Positions 9,459-18,713 are shown, counted from the first letter of the stretch. The stretch is DNA of 64,000 nt from an uncultured Clostridium sp. (GCA_947569365.1 CANOSM010000003.1:1-64000), one strand, 5' to 3'. Numbers and translations are program-made. Notes: generated by a model from the sequence alone, not told the origin.

Positions 9459-9857
9459 ATGAAAATAAAGAAAATAATGATTCTAATAACAACATTACTA
9501 TTATTATTAGTAGTACTTCCAGTAGAAGTTCATGCAGCAGAAGGCTTTACTTTCCCAACATGGAATAACTTAATGAGTTCAGGCAAAAACTTTTTATCTA
9601 AAGGAAAAAATAATAATATAAGTACAGAGCAAATGGGAAATATGTTTGCTCCAATGGCAAGAATACTATTATCTTTTGGAATAATAGTAATACTTGGATG
9701 TACTATTATTATGGGAATAAAATATATGCTTGCAACACCAGAAGAAGCAGCAAAATTAAAGCAACAATTAATAGGACTAGTAGTCTCTGCATTTGTTATA
9801 TTTGGAGCAGTAGGAATATGGACATTAGCCTATCAAGTATTTTCAAGTGTTTTATAA
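9459..9857 (+). CDS. VirB2/TrbC-like pilin subunit
   Basis: 132 residues. There is a cleavable signal peptide (Lys-rich start, Leu-rich core, likely cut after VHAA near residue 26), a short polar segment and two hydrophobic helices (about 70-90 and 105-128) with a tight Lys-containing loop. This is the size and topology of VirB2/TrbC pilins, which form the extracellular conduit or core subunit in type IV secretion. A GGGGGA ribosome site precedes the ATG. As first gene of the operon, ahead of a PrgI homologue and VirB4, its position also fits. Sequence motifs are weak in this family, so the call leans on topology and context. Confidence 0.75.
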   Translation: MKIKKIMILITTLLLLLVVLPVEVHAAEGFTFPTWNNLMSSGKNFLSKGKNNNISTEQMGNMFAPMARILLSFGIIVILGCTIIMGIKYMLATPEEAAKLKQQLIGLVVSAFVIFGAVGIWTLAYQVFSSVL

Positions 9858-9881
9858 TAAATGTACAAAGGAGGAACTAAT

Positions 9882-10223
9882 ATGGGAAGTTATTATATTC
9901 CTAGAAATCTAAGAGGTGAAACAAGGTTATTATATATATTTACAGTAAAATCATTAATTACAACAGTTGCAGGAGCACTAATAGGATCTGTATTCCTTTT
10001 TATATTCAGCTTATTAAATATGTCAGTAGTAGGGATAATAATTACAGTTTTATTTGCACTTGTTGGTTATGGAGTTGGAGCTATAAAAATACCAACACTT
10101 GCAGGAATTCCTATAACAAAGAAAATAGGAGGAGAACCATTAAGTGAAATTATAATAAGATGGATCAAATTTAATAAGAATAAGAAAATGTATGTTTATA
10201 CAAAGGAGGAAAATAAGGAATGA
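9882..10223 (+). CDS. PrgI family (VirB3-like) inner-membrane component
   Basis: About 113 residues. It opens with YYIPRNLRGETRLLYIF, the typical PrgI-family beginning, followed by two closely spaced membrane helices and a cytoplasmic tail (IPTLAGIPITKKIGGE...). PrgI-type proteins are the Gram-positive counterpart of VirB3 and act beside VirB4. The ATG at 9882 has AGGAGG 7 nt upstream; the ATG at 9861 does not. The stop overlaps the next start by 4 nt (ATGA), indicating coupled translation. Confidence 0.8.
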   Translation: MGSYYIPRNLRGETRLLYIFTVKSLITTVAGALIGSVFLFIFSLLNMSVVGIIITVLFALVGYGVGAIKIPTLAGIPITKKIGGEPLSEIIIRWIKFNKNKKMYVYTKEENKE

Positions 10224-11377
10224 GTATAGTTACAATTTTACAGATAATATTAGCTATTCTAGTATTTATTATATTTTGCTTAATAGGAATATATGTGCTA
10301 ATCATGTATGTTAATAAGAAGAAAGAAGAAGAACCTGAAGAAGAGGAAGAAACTGTTGATGACAGTTTAGGTACATTTAGAGGATTATCAAAAGAATCTA
10401 TATACAAATTCATGGAATTTGATGAAATAAAAGATAATATGATTATAAGAAAGAACAGAAATCAATATGTAATGGCTATTCAATGTCAAGGCGTAAATTA
10501 TGATTTAATGTCAGAAGATGAAAAAATGGCAGTTGAAGAAGGATTTGTACAATTCTTAAATACATTAAGATTTCCAATCCAATTATATGTTCAAACTAGA
10601 AGTTTAAACTTAAAAGATATTATTGACGAATATAAAGATAAAGTTTCTACAATATCAGCTGATATTGAAAAATTAAACTCAAGAATTGCTAATGCAAAAA
10701 CAAAAGGAAATGAGAAATTAAAACAAAAACTAGAATTTGAAAAGCTAAGAAAAACAAGAGTATTAGAGTATGGTATAGATATTTCAGATTATGTTGGTAG
10801 AATGAGTTTAAATAAAAATATATTGCAACAAAAAACATATGTAATAGTTTCTTATTATTCAAATGAATATTCAGGGGCAGCAGATAGTACACCAGACGAA
10901 TTAGATAATGTTGCTTTTTCTGAATTATATACAAGAGTACAGTCAGTTATACATGCACTTCAAGCTTCAGGAGTTAATGGTAAGGCATTAGACTCAGAAA
11001 GTTTAGCTGAATTATTATATGTTGCATATAATAGAGATGATTCTGAATTAATTCAATTATCAAAAGCTTTAGATGCACAATATGATGCTTTATATAGTAG
11101 TGGAAAAGATGTATTAGAGAAGAAACAAGAAAAATTGGAAGCAGCAATAAATTCAGAAGCTATAGATCTTGCAACAGATAGTATAGTTAAAGCAGATAAA
11201 TATAGACAAATTGATAAATTAAGAAAAGCTCAGTTAGTAAAAGAAAGAGCAAATGATATAGTAGATGAGTACAAAGATCAAATGGATCCAATAATATATG
11301 AAGGAGCAAAGAAAGAAATCGAAAAAGCAGAGATTAAGGATACTGATGATTCATCAGATAACATAGAAAATAACTAA
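10220..11377 (+). CDS. Membrane-anchored VirB4 N-domain-like (TraC-like) component
   Basis: 385 residues: an N-terminal membrane helix (about 5-30), a Glu-rich linker (KKKEEEPEEEEE), then an alpha/beta domain resembling the N-terminal domain of VirB4/TraC proteins (QYVMAIQCQGVNYDLMS... FLNTLRFPIQLYVQT). Long charged helices with coiled-coil potential follow at about 150-180 and 290-360. No Walker motif is present, so it is not itself an ATPase. It overlaps prgI-like by 4 nt and precedes virB4 by 18 nt. Such split N-domain proteins accompany VirB4 in Gram-positive conjugation operons; a scaffolding role at the membrane is inferred. Confidence 0.65.
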   Translation: MSIVTILQIILAILVFIIFCLIGIYVLIMYVNKKKEEEPEEEEETVDDSLGTFRGLSKESIYKFMEFDEIKDNMIIRKNRNQYVMAIQCQGVNYDLMSEDEKMAVEEGFVQFLNTLRFPIQLYVQTRSLNLKDIIDEYKDKVSTISADIEKLNSRIANAKTKGNEKLKQKLEFEKLRKTRVLEYGIDISDYVGRMSLNKNILQQKTYVIVSYYSNEYSGAADSTPDELDNVAFSELYTRVQSVIHALQASGVNGKALDSESLAELLYVAYNRDDSELIQLSKALDAQYDALYSSGKDVLEKKQEKLEAAINSEAIDLATDSIVKADKYRQIDKLRKAQLVKERANDIVDEYKDQMDPIIYEGAKKEIEKAEIKDTDDSSDNIENN

Positions 11378-11395
11378 TGATAAGGGGGAAATGTA

Positions 11396-13360
11396 ATGAG
11401 TAAAAACAAACAAGAAACAGAAAATCAAGATGAAATAGTAATAGAAGAAAGTCAAAAAACTTTAGGATTATTAGAAAAAAATAAAAAATCTATTAAGGAT
11501 TTAATTGCCCCTGCAGGAATAGATGCAAGTAATGCAAATTATTTAGAAATAGTTTCAAGTAAACCAAGATTTGCAAGAAGTATGATAGTATCCACAATCC
11601 CAAGAATGTGTACATTCCCTGAATTTTTAAGAAGCATGTATACATTTGGAGATTTGAATGTATCAGTATTTATTAATCCAGTAAGTGAAAATGTATCACA
11701 AACAGAACTTAATAGAACAATTAATGAACTAGAATCTGAAAGAATTGTTGCATGGGATAGAGGAGATATTAATAGAGAAAGAATATTAGCACAAAAAAGA
11801 GCTGAAGCAGAGGAATTAAGAGATCAAATAGCAGCAGGATTTAATAAACTATTTGATGCATCTATAATATGTACATTATTTGCATATTCTTTAGATGAGT
11901 TAGATAAATATACAGAATTATTAGCATCAGAAATGTCTAAAACATTAATTGGTGTAAAGCCAGCATGGGCATTGCAAGATGAAGCTTTAAGATCAAATAT
12001 GCCATTTTGTGATAATAAAATAAATAAGACACATACATTTGATAGACGTTCAATGTCAACAGTATTCCCATTTTTTACATCAGATGTAGGTCATGAAAGA
12101 GGTATACCATTAGGATTTAATAGACAAACTGGGCTTCCAATATTATTTGATAACTTTAGTCCAACACTTGCAAATTATAATATGGTTATATTTGGTAAGT
12201 CTGGTGCTGGTAAAGGTGTTACTATAAAAACACTAACTGCACGTTCATCAGTATTAATGGGAATTGAAAGTTTAGCACTAGATGCTGAAGGTGAGTATGG
12301 AATTGTTGCTGAAGCACTTGGAGGAGTAAGTGTAACAATAAGTCCAACTTCAAAGACAATTATAAATATTTTTGATATAGAGCCAGAAATAGTAAAAGAT
12401 GAAATAACAGGAAAAGAAAGAGTAGTATTAAACATAGAAAACAAGGTAGAAGATGTTACTCAGTCATTATTAACTATGGCTAGAGGAAGTACAAGAAGTA
12501 CAGAAGTAAATGAGCTTACAAAACAAATTATATCAGAAGCAGTTGCCCAAGAATATGAAGGTCTTGGAATAACAAATAATGTTGATAGCTTATATGTAAA
12601 TACATCTTCAATAGTTAAAGATAGATTAGAAAGAGAAAAGAAACCAATGCCAACAATTAGTTCTTGGTATGAAAGAATTTGTAGAAATGCTCAAAATAAT
12701 GAAAATCCTGATTATAGATTTCATTATAGTTATTTAATAAAAGTTATGAAACAATATGTTAAAACATTTAATGGACAGATGGCATATTTTGATGGACAAT
12801 CAACATTTGAATTATTAGATGGAATGCCATTTATAAACTTAGATATTTCACAACTAGAAGAAAACTTTGCAAGACCTCTTGCACAACAAATATTATTATC
12901 TTGGATTTGGGAGAAATATGTAAAAAAGAATAGTGAGGATAAAGCTAAAGCTGTCAAGAAAAGAGTACTAGTTGATGAAGCATGGATGCTACTTCCATAT
13001 CCAGAAGCTGTAGACTTTTTAAATAAAATGGCTAGACGTGCTAGAAAAAGAAATGTATCATTAGCAGTTATGTCACAAAAGTTCCAAGACTTTTATGAAA
13101 AACCAGAAGTACAAGCAGTTCTAACATCTTCTGATACAAAGTTGTTTTTAGCACAAGATAAATCAGAAATTCATTATATAAAAGAGGTATTTAAATTAAG
13201 TGATGGTGAAGCTCATTTCTTAACAACTTGCCAAAGAGGTGAGGGATTACTAAAAGTTGGAGAAGATACAGCTATTATAGCTATTCAACCAACTAAGAAA
13301 GAATTTGAATTCGTTGAAACTAATATGAATAAATTAGTACAAGCAAAATTAGATAGTTAA
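11396..13360 (+). CDS. VirB4-family secretion ATPase
   Basis: 654 residues and no membrane helix. The N-terminal half has the CagE/TrbE/VirB4 docking-domain pattern; the C-terminal half is a RecA-like motor. Walker A is GKSGAGKG (267-274), Walker B is RVLVDEAW near 523-530, and RARKRNVSLAVMSQKFQDF fits the conserved downstream motif. The last Walker A residue is Gly instead of the usual Ser/Thr. LDAEGEY shortly after is a further conserved VirB4 element. VirB4 powers pilus or apparatus assembly and substrate movement. The ribosome site is AAGGGGGAA. This is the most securely identified gene of the operon and defines it as type IV secretion-like. Confidence 0.92.
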   Translation: MSKNKQETENQDEIVIEESQKTLGLLEKNKKSIKDLIAPAGIDASNANYLEIVSSKPRFARSMIVSTIPRMCTFPEFLRSMYTFGDLNVSVFINPVSENVSQTELNRTINELESERIVAWDRGDINRERILAQKRAEAEELRDQIAAGFNKLFDASIICTLFAYSLDELDKYTELLASEMSKTLIGVKPAWALQDEALRSNMPFCDNKINKTHTFDRRSMSTVFPFFTSDVGHERGIPLGFNRQTGLPILFDNFSPTLANYNMVIFGKSGAGKGVTIKTLTARSSVLMGIESLALDAEGEYGIVAEALGGVSVTISPTSKTIINIFDIEPEIVKDEITGKERVVLNIENKVEDVTQSLLTMARGSTRSTEVNELTKQIISEAVAQEYEGLGITNNVDSLYVNTSSIVKDRLEREKKPMPTISSWYERICRNAQNNENPDYRFHYSYLIKVMKQYVKTFNGQMAYFDGQSTFELLDGMPFINLDISQLEENFARPLAQQILLSWIWEKYVKKNSEDKAKAVKKRVLVDEAWMLLPYPEAVDFLNKMARRARKRNVSLAVMSQKFQDFYEKPEVQAVLTSSDTKLFLAQDKSEIHYIKEVFKLSDGEAHFLTTCQRGEGLLKVGEDTAIIAIQPTKKEFEFVETNMNKLVQAKLDS

Positions 13361-13385
13361 TACAAAATATAAAGGATAGAAGTAT

Positions 13386-14537
13386 ATGAAGGAAAAAATT
13401 ATCAGTCTGTTAATAATTATATTAGCTTTAACAGCAATATTGCCTAATTATATATATGCTGATGATGATGATGACGACGATGAAAGAGTAAATGCAGAAG
13501 CTGTTGAGCAGTCGTATGGATATGATAATTATCAGCAACTTACAGATGAAGCAACTACTACTGTAAGTGGTAGAGATGATGTAAGCATTACCAAAAGAGT
13601 ATCATCTACGTTTTCATTTGGAGCAGCTGCTGCTGGTGCTATAGGATTTGTAATTTCTGCTCCATTTATGATTGCACATACATTAATATCATTAGTAACA
13701 TCTGAAGGAGAAAGTAAATTTGAATATTTCACAATAGAGGCTGTGGTATTTAATCAAGTTAAAGTTTTAGATGCAAACTATGTTATTGACAATAATGGAA
13801 GTAAAATTTCTAATACTTTAAAATCAAGTGTTTTTACATGGTATTATATTGTAAGGATAATAGCAGTTTCAATAAGCTTAATAGTTTTAATATACATAGG
13901 AATAAGAATGGCGATATCAACAATTGCAGAAGATAAAGCAAAATATAAAAAAATGATTACAGATTGGATATTTAGTTTTGCATTATTATTTGTACTTCAT
14001 TATGTAATAGTAATTGTATTAACATTATGTGAAGGATTAGTTGCGTTATTTGGAAGTTTAGAGATAAAAACTTTTGAAAAAAGTTTATTATTTCAGATAT
14101 TTAATATAGCAAACTCTGTAACAGGTTGGAGTTATGTGGGTGTTGTATTAATGTACATGGTTATGGTATTTTATGAAATAAAATTTTTCTTAATATATCT
14201 AAAAAGACTATGTGCAATAGGATTTTTGATAGTAATTTCACCATTAATAACAATAACATATTCAATAGATAGAGCTGAAGATGGAAAAGCTCAAGCATTT
14301 GAAACATGGCTTAAAGAATTTTTAATGTTTTGTTTTACTCAACCAATACATGCAGGATTGTATGTCGTGTTTATAAATACATCATATGAAATATTTAAAG
14401 TAGCTCCACTACTTGCGGTATTATTCTTTGCAACATTATCAAGAGCAGAAAGAATGGTTAGAAATCTTTTAGGAATGAAAGGTAGAGCATCACATGGAGG
14501 ACTAGGAGATACATTTCAATTTAGACATGGAAAATAA
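13386..14537 (+). CDS. VirB6/TrbL-like polytopic membrane protein, copy 1
   Basis: 383 residues: a signal peptide ending IYA, immediately followed by a run of seven Asp, then about six to seven membrane helices. The conserved core (IYIGIRMAIST, KKMITDWIFSFALLF, IVISPLITITYSIDRAEDGKAQAF, QPIHAGLYVVF) recurs almost residue for residue in the next gene, so the two are tandem paralogues. VirB6-like proteins form the membrane channel of type IV systems. This copy has only a short cytoplasmic tail (GMKGRASHGG...). The exact subfamily (VirB6, TrbL or PrgH) cannot be settled by eye. Confidence 0.78.
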   Translation: MKEKIISLLIIILALTAILPNYIYADDDDDDDERVNAEAVEQSYGYDNYQQLTDEATTTVSGRDDVSITKRVSSTFSFGAAAAGAIGFVISAPFMIAHTLISLVTSEGESKFEYFTIEAVVFNQVKVLDANYVIDNNGSKISNTLKSSVFTWYYIVRIIAVSISLIVLIYIGIRMAISTIAEDKAKYKKMITDWIFSFALLFVLHYVIVIVLTLCEGLVALFGSLEIKTFEKSLLFQIFNIANSVTGWSYVGVVLMYMVMVFYEIKFFLIYLKRLCAIGFLIVISPLITITYSIDRAEDGKAQAFETWLKEFLMFCFTQPIHAGLYVVFINTSYEIFKVAPLLAVLFFATLSRAERMVRNLLGMKGRASHGGLGDTFQFRHGK

Positions 14538-14558
14538 TTTAGGAATGGAGACAATATT

Positions 14559-14858
14559 ATGAAAAAAGTATTGAAGAACTTAATTATAATAATATTAGTG
14601 CTGACAATATGGTTAAACTTTAATGCATCAAATATTTATGCAAGTTCAATGACTGAACAAGGAACAACAGATCTTATAGAGACAGCTGGAGGAGGAAGTG
14701 GACTTTTAGGTGGAATTGCAGATGGTATTGTAGGAGTACTTACAATATTTTTAAGAGTAATAGTAGTTGGAGTTGCAGGAGCATTTCAGGGGGTTATAAC
14801 AGCAATAGCAAATGCAGACGGAAAAGCATCAACAGTTCGGATGGCTTACACCAGATGA
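14559..14858 (+). CDS. VirB6-like protein, copy 2: N-terminal part (frameshifted from the following segment)
   Basis: This encodes a signal peptide (ending YASS), a Gly-rich stretch and a first hydrophobic segment (VLTIFLRVIVVGVAGAFQGVITAI). It corresponds to the N-terminus of the upstream paralogue. The frame then runs into RMAYTR and stops. Dropping one base at about 14838 (the C after GTT) would join NADGKASTV directly to GWLTPDDVFFNRV in the next frame, matching the paralogue's SEGESKFEYFT..EAVVFNQV. It is therefore almost certainly the beginning of the 14812-16515 protein. The break is either a sequencing error or a real inactivating or programmed shift. Confidence 0.6.
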   Translation: MKKVLKNLIIIILVLTIWLNFNASNIYASSMTEQGTTDLIETAGGGSGLLGGIADGIVGVLTIFLRVIVVGVAGAFQGVITAIANADGKASTVRMAYTR

Positions 14859-16515
14859 TGTATTTTTTAATAGAGTATCATTTACTAATATAAATTTCTT
14901 TGATTTTAATTGTAGTAGTTCCATAAAAGTTATAAGAGAGAATGTGGCAGCATGGTATTATACTTTAAGAATATTTTCAATAGCAGCATTATTAGTAGTA
15001 TTACTATATATAGGAATAAGAATGGCAATATCCACTGTTGCTTCAGATCAAGCAAGATATAAAAAAATGATAACAGATTGGTTAGTAAGTTTTGCATTAA
15101 TATTTTTGTTACATTATATAGTAATTGTAACTATAAATGTGAATAATGCTTTAGTAGAGATACTAAGAAATGTAATGGATAATATGAGTAATTCAGGACA
15201 AACAAATTTCGAGAAATTAGCATCATCATTAGTAAAGAAAAGTTTTATAGGAAGTGCATCAGTAACTTGGGCAAATGCAATATGTTATGCAGTGTTAGTG
15301 GGGGTAACAGCAGCATTTTTGTTCTCATACATAAAACGTATGCTTATTATAGGATTTTTAATAATGATTGCTCCAATAATAACAATAACATATTCAATGG
15401 ATAGAGCAGGAGACGGAAAAGCACAAGCTTTAAATACATGGTTTAAAGAATTTATGCTTAATGTCCTAATACAGCCATTTCACTGTTTAATCTATCTCGT
15501 TTTTGTTAGTGCAACAATACAGTTGATTGCAGCAGCAGGATGGAGTTCCGTATCAGGAGCGGTTCTTGCAATTTTATGTATGCTATTCATTTTTACAGCA
15601 GAAAAAATTGTAAAAGAAATATTTGGATTTAAGCAATCATCAACTATGGCAGATACAGTTGCATCACTTGCTGCCATCAAAACAGCAGGAGAAGTTGCTA
15701 AAAAGGCTGCTGGCTCTATAGGAAAAGCTGGAGGTAGAATAAGTAGAAACTTAAATAATAATAGAACAATAAATTCAATAAGTAATAAAGCTAAAAACTT
15801 ACCAGGAATAAAACAAGTAAGGAACTTAAATAAAGCAATAGAAAGAGGAAAGACGAGTAATAATTTACTTGTAAAGGGAGTATCAAATTTTGCTGCTCAA
15901 ACTAAGAAGTCAATGAATCCGGCCTTAGGTGGAGCTATTGCATTTACAGCGATAAGTGCTGGTGCTGGTCAAAAAACATCATTAAATACTGGTCTTGAAT
16001 TTTACAAAACAGGAAAGTCTATAAAAGATGCATATGCTGCAGGAAAAGTAATACCTGCAGATGTTCAAACAAATGAGAATAATTTTAGGGATATGCTTGA
16101 TAAATATTCTAAGCAGTCATTATATGAGAATTATAAAACAAATCAAGCAGATTATAATAGATTGAAAACAGAAATTCAAAGATTATTAACAGCAAATACA
16201 AATACACTTGAATCAAGAGTACAGATGATGTTACAAGCATATACGACAGCAAAAGGTTATGATTTAAATAATCAAGCAGATGTTACTGCTTTAGCAACTG
16301 ATATGGATAGATTATCAAATGCTGATTTAAATACATTAACAGACCCAAATGAATTTAGACTAGCTCAGTCAATGCAAGAAAAGAATATGGCTATTAGAGT
16401 ACAAGCTTTAGCAGGAAGTTATACAACTCATGGAATAACAAATCCAGATCAAGCAATTGAAGAGGTTATGGATAGAATACAAGATGATACATTTGATGAT
16501 GGATCAAATCCTTAA
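14812..16515 (+). CDS. VirB6/TrbL-like membrane protein, copy 2: main part with long cytoplasmic tail
   Basis: The membrane core repeats the upstream paralogue (LYIGIRMAIST, KKMITDWLVSFAL, IMIAPIITITYSMDRAGDGKAQAL, QPFHCLIYLVF). It continues into a roughly 290-residue soluble tail, rich in Ala/Lys/Asn and probably helical, that copy 1 lacks. The nominal start at 14812 has no ribosome site and its first 9 residues match nothing in the paralogue. Translation should really begin at 14559, with a one-base shift near 14838, giving about 650 residues. VirB6-like proteins with long C-terminal tails are known in several type IV systems. The tail may contact cytoplasmic partners or substrates (inference). 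Confidence 0.72.
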   Translation: MQTEKHQQFGWLTPDDVFFNRVSFTNINFFDFNCSSSIKVIRENVAAWYYTLRIFSIAALLVVLLYIGIRMAISTVASDQARYKKMITDWLVSFALIFLLHYIVIVTINVNNALVEILRNVMDNMSNSGQTNFEKLASSLVKKSFIGSASVTWANAICYAVLVGVTAAFLFSYIKRMLIIGFLIMIAPIITITYSMDRAGDGKAQALNTWFKEFMLNVLIQPFHCLIYLVFVSATIQLIAAAGWSSVSGAVLAILCMLFIFTAEKIVKEIFGFKQSSTMADTVASLAAIKTAGEVAKKAAGSIGKAGGRISRNLNNNRTINSISNKAKNLPGIKQVRNLNKAIERGKTSNNLLVKGVSNFAAQTKKSMNPALGGAIAFTAISAGAGQKTSLNTGLEFYKTGKSIKDAYAAGKVIPADVQTNENNFRDMLDKYSKQSLYENYKTNQADYNRLKTEIQRLLTANTNTLESRVQMMLQAYTTAKGYDLNNQADVTALATDMDRLSNADLNTLTDPNEFRLAQSMQEKNMAIRVQALAGSYTTHGITNPDQAIEEVMDRIQDDTFDDGSNP

Positions 16516-16541
16516 AATAGTTTTTAGTGAGGGAATGATAT

Positions 16542-17090
16542 ATGAGGAAAAATAGAAAGGTGAGATTAAAAGAAGAAAAGGTAAATCTAATACTAGTATT
16601 TGTGATATTAGTAATTATGTCAATAAATATTATTATTCTGATTAATAGTCTTTCCTCTACTAAAAAAACAAGTACAGTAAATAATACAATTATTTCGAAG
16701 GATGAAACGTCACAAGTAGAAGAAAAAAAGACAATATCAGAACAAAGTAGAATACAAAAATATGCAATTGATTTTATAAAGCACATTGATAATGAAGAAT
16801 TCTCAAAAGCATATGAAGTCTTAAATAGTGAGTATAAAAAAAAATATTTTCCAACAATAAACGAATTTGAAAAATATGCTAGAGAACGAATTGGCACTGG
16901 AGAACTTACAATTAATTTTACAAATATTGAGAGATTAGGAAATGAAAAGACAGGAAATATATATATTTTATGGGCTAATATTTGTGATATAACCAAAAGA
17001 AATATTAAAACAAATGAAGAAGAATATATGAACATTGTAATATTAGAACATGATGATAATAATTATGAATTATCTTTCAGTATAGAGTAA
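16542..17090 (+). CDS. Single-pass membrane protein, candidate VirB8-like (NTF2-fold) component 1
   Basis: 182 residues: a basic cytoplasmic start, one membrane helix (about 14-37), a Ser/Thr/Lys linker, then an outer domain of about 125 residues. KYAIDFIKHIDNEEFSKAYEVLNSEYKKKYFPTI-type spacing (alpha-helical cone, then strands ending ELSFSI) is what NTF2-like/VirB8-like domains look like. VirB8 equivalents (TcpC, PrgL) are single-pass scaffold proteins in Gram-positive systems. It follows the VirB6 pair by 26 nt. The fold call is inference from topology, size and secondary-structure pattern; the conservative label is hypothetical membrane protein. Confidence 0.5.
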   Translation: MRKNRKVRLKEEKVNLILVFVILVIMSINIIILINSLSSTKKTSTVNNTIISKDETSQVEEKKTISEQSRIQKYAIDFIKHIDNEEFSKAYEVLNSEYKKKYFPTINEFEKYARERIGTGELTINFTNIERLGNEKTGNIYILWANICDITKRNIKTNEEEYMNIVILEHDDNNYELSFSIE

Positions 17091-17105
17091 AGGAGGTAAG
17101 TTCAT

Positions 17106-18050
17106 ATGTTTATAAAATTTAGATTAAAGATAAGAAATTTTATAAGAGATAATAGAAAAAAAATAATAATCATTATTTTAGTATGGTTATTAATTTTTAT
17201 AATAAATTGTTTATTAGGATTAAGAAAAGAAAAAGTTGTGTTAGAAACAAGTTATAAACCAAGCACATCAGTTATGAATAGTTCTAGTTCAGTTCCAAAA
17301 AAAGACCATACAAGAATATCTGATATTTTGGACAAGTATTTTAATTATTGTAATAATGGAGACTATGAAAACGCTTTTAAAATGGTATCAGATTTATGTA
17401 AAGAAAAGGCTTTTAATAATGATATAAATAAATTCAAAAATTATATAAAGTCAATCTATACAGAAAAGAAAAGATATAGTATTCAGAATTATTCAAATTA
17501 TGATAATAAATATATATATACAATGAAAATATTTAATGATATTATCACTACTGGACTTACAGGAGAAGAATATTCATATTATGAAGAAAAGATTGTAATG
17601 ATTAAAGACGGTGATAATATAAAATTAAATGTTGGAGATTTTATTGATAAAGTAGATTTAAAAAGAATAGTAGAAGATGACTATTCTAAAATAAGAATAT
17701 TATCAAAAGCTATATTTTATGATCATGAAGAATATTATGTAAAAATAACAAATAAAACAGACTATATAATGGTACTTTCAAGTATCTATGAAAGTGATGA
17801 AGTTTTACTTGATCTAGGGAATGTAAGAAGAGAAATGTCTAATTCAAATTTGGAAATTTTGTTAAGTCCTGGAGAGACAAAGGAATTTACAATAAAATTT
17901 CAAAAATATGCTGATGAGGAGGAAGATGCACAAGCATTAATTTTAAATAAAATAAGGATATTAAAATCATATTCTGGAAATGAAGAAGATTCAAAAAAAG
18001 AAAAATCAAATGCAATAAAGCTATACAGTTTAACGATTCCTTTAACATAA
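17106..18050 (+). CDS. Single-pass membrane protein, candidate VirB8-like component 2
   Basis: 314 residues: a basic N-terminus, a membrane helix (about 20-37), a Ser-rich linker, then an outer region. The first outer domain (about 70-190) again begins DKYFNYCNNGDYENAFKMVSD, the NTF2-like helical opening seen in the preceding gene. It is followed by a second beta-rich domain (about 195-314) with a TefLQ-like ending (LSPGETKEFTIKFQKY) that resembles an Ig-like fold. AAGGAGG lies ahead of the ATG, 15 nt after the previous stop. The role is probably structural within the same apparatus, but no family is firmly recognised. Confidence 0.5.
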   Translation: MFIKFRLKIRNFIRDNRKKIIIIILVWLLIFIINCLLGLRKEKVVLETSYKPSTSVMNSSSSVPKKDHTRISDILDKYFNYCNNGDYENAFKMVSDLCKEKAFNNDINKFKNYIKSIYTEKKRYSIQNYSNYDNKYIYTMKIFNDIITTGLTGEEYSYYEEKIVMIKDGDNIKLNVGDFIDKVDLKRIVEDDYSKIRILSKAIFYDHEEYYVKITNKTDYIMVLSSIYESDEVLLDLGNVRREMSNSNLEILLSPGETKEFTIKFQKYADEEEDAQALILNKIRILKSYSGNEEDSKKEKSNAIKLYSLTIPLT

Positions 18051-18098
18051 ATCGATATATAAATTATAAAATTAGAAACTTGAAATAAGGAGCTTGCT

Positions 18099-18689
18099 AT
18101 GAGTAATAAAAGAATTAGAATAATATTAATAGTTTTTTTAGTAATAAATTTAATAGTACTATTTATTATGATTGGTGTAAATATTAAAGGAAAAAAGAAA
18201 ACAGAATTATTAAATAATGAAATAGAGTATAGAGAAAATGAATCAAAATCAAAAGGAAAAGTGGGATTTAAAGATATAAAAATTCTATATCAAAATTACA
18301 AGGGAGAAATAGCAAAAACAGATATTTCTAATAGGATAGAAGTTGTTGTTAACCAGTATTTTAAAATATTATTTAAAAATGTAATAGAAAAAAATAAAGA
18401 TATTATAGAGTATTTTAATCAAAATAAGAGATCAATAAGAAATAGATTTGGAATTACAGATGTGGAAGATTTTAAAAAACTAATAAGACAGATCCAAAAA
18501 TTAAATTGTTCAGTATCAGAATATAATTCATATGAAGTATTAGAAGATTCTTTTATACAACAAGGAGATTATACAAAATGTATATTAATATATACGTATT
18601 CTAATAAACAAGAGATAAAATTTGATTTATATATTAGAAATACAATATCAGAGGAAGAATTAGAATATATTTTTATTCCTAAAGAATAA
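18099..18689 (+). CDS. Single-pass membrane protein, candidate VirB8-like component 3
   Basis: 196 residues with one N-terminal membrane helix (about 8-27) and an outer domain. That domain starts with a helical segment (VVNQYFKILFKNVIEKNKDIIEY) and ends with strands (KCILIYTYSNKQEIKFDLYI). It is the third consecutive gene of this plan, after 16542 and 17106. AAGGAG precedes the ATG. The sequence is divergent, so kinship to the other two is proposed from architecture rather than identity. It sits 25 nt before the large wall-hydrolase gene. Confidence 0.45.
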   Translation: MSNKRIRIILIVFLVINLIVLFIMIGVNIKGKKKTELLNNEIEYRENESKSKGKVGFKDIKILYQNYKGEIAKTDISNRIEVVVNQYFKILFKNVIEKNKDIIEYFNQNKRSIRNRFGITDVEDFKKLIRQIQKLNCSVSEYNSYEVLEDSFIQQGDYTKCILIYTYSNKQEIKFDLYIRNTISEEELEYIFIPKE

Positions 18690-18713
18690 TTATTCTAGAT
18701 TGGAGGTGATGAT

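Noticed and set aside
16466..17035. 189-codon minus-strand ORF
   Set aside because: Antisense to the VirB8-like candidate 1; Phe/Ser-rich shadow frame.
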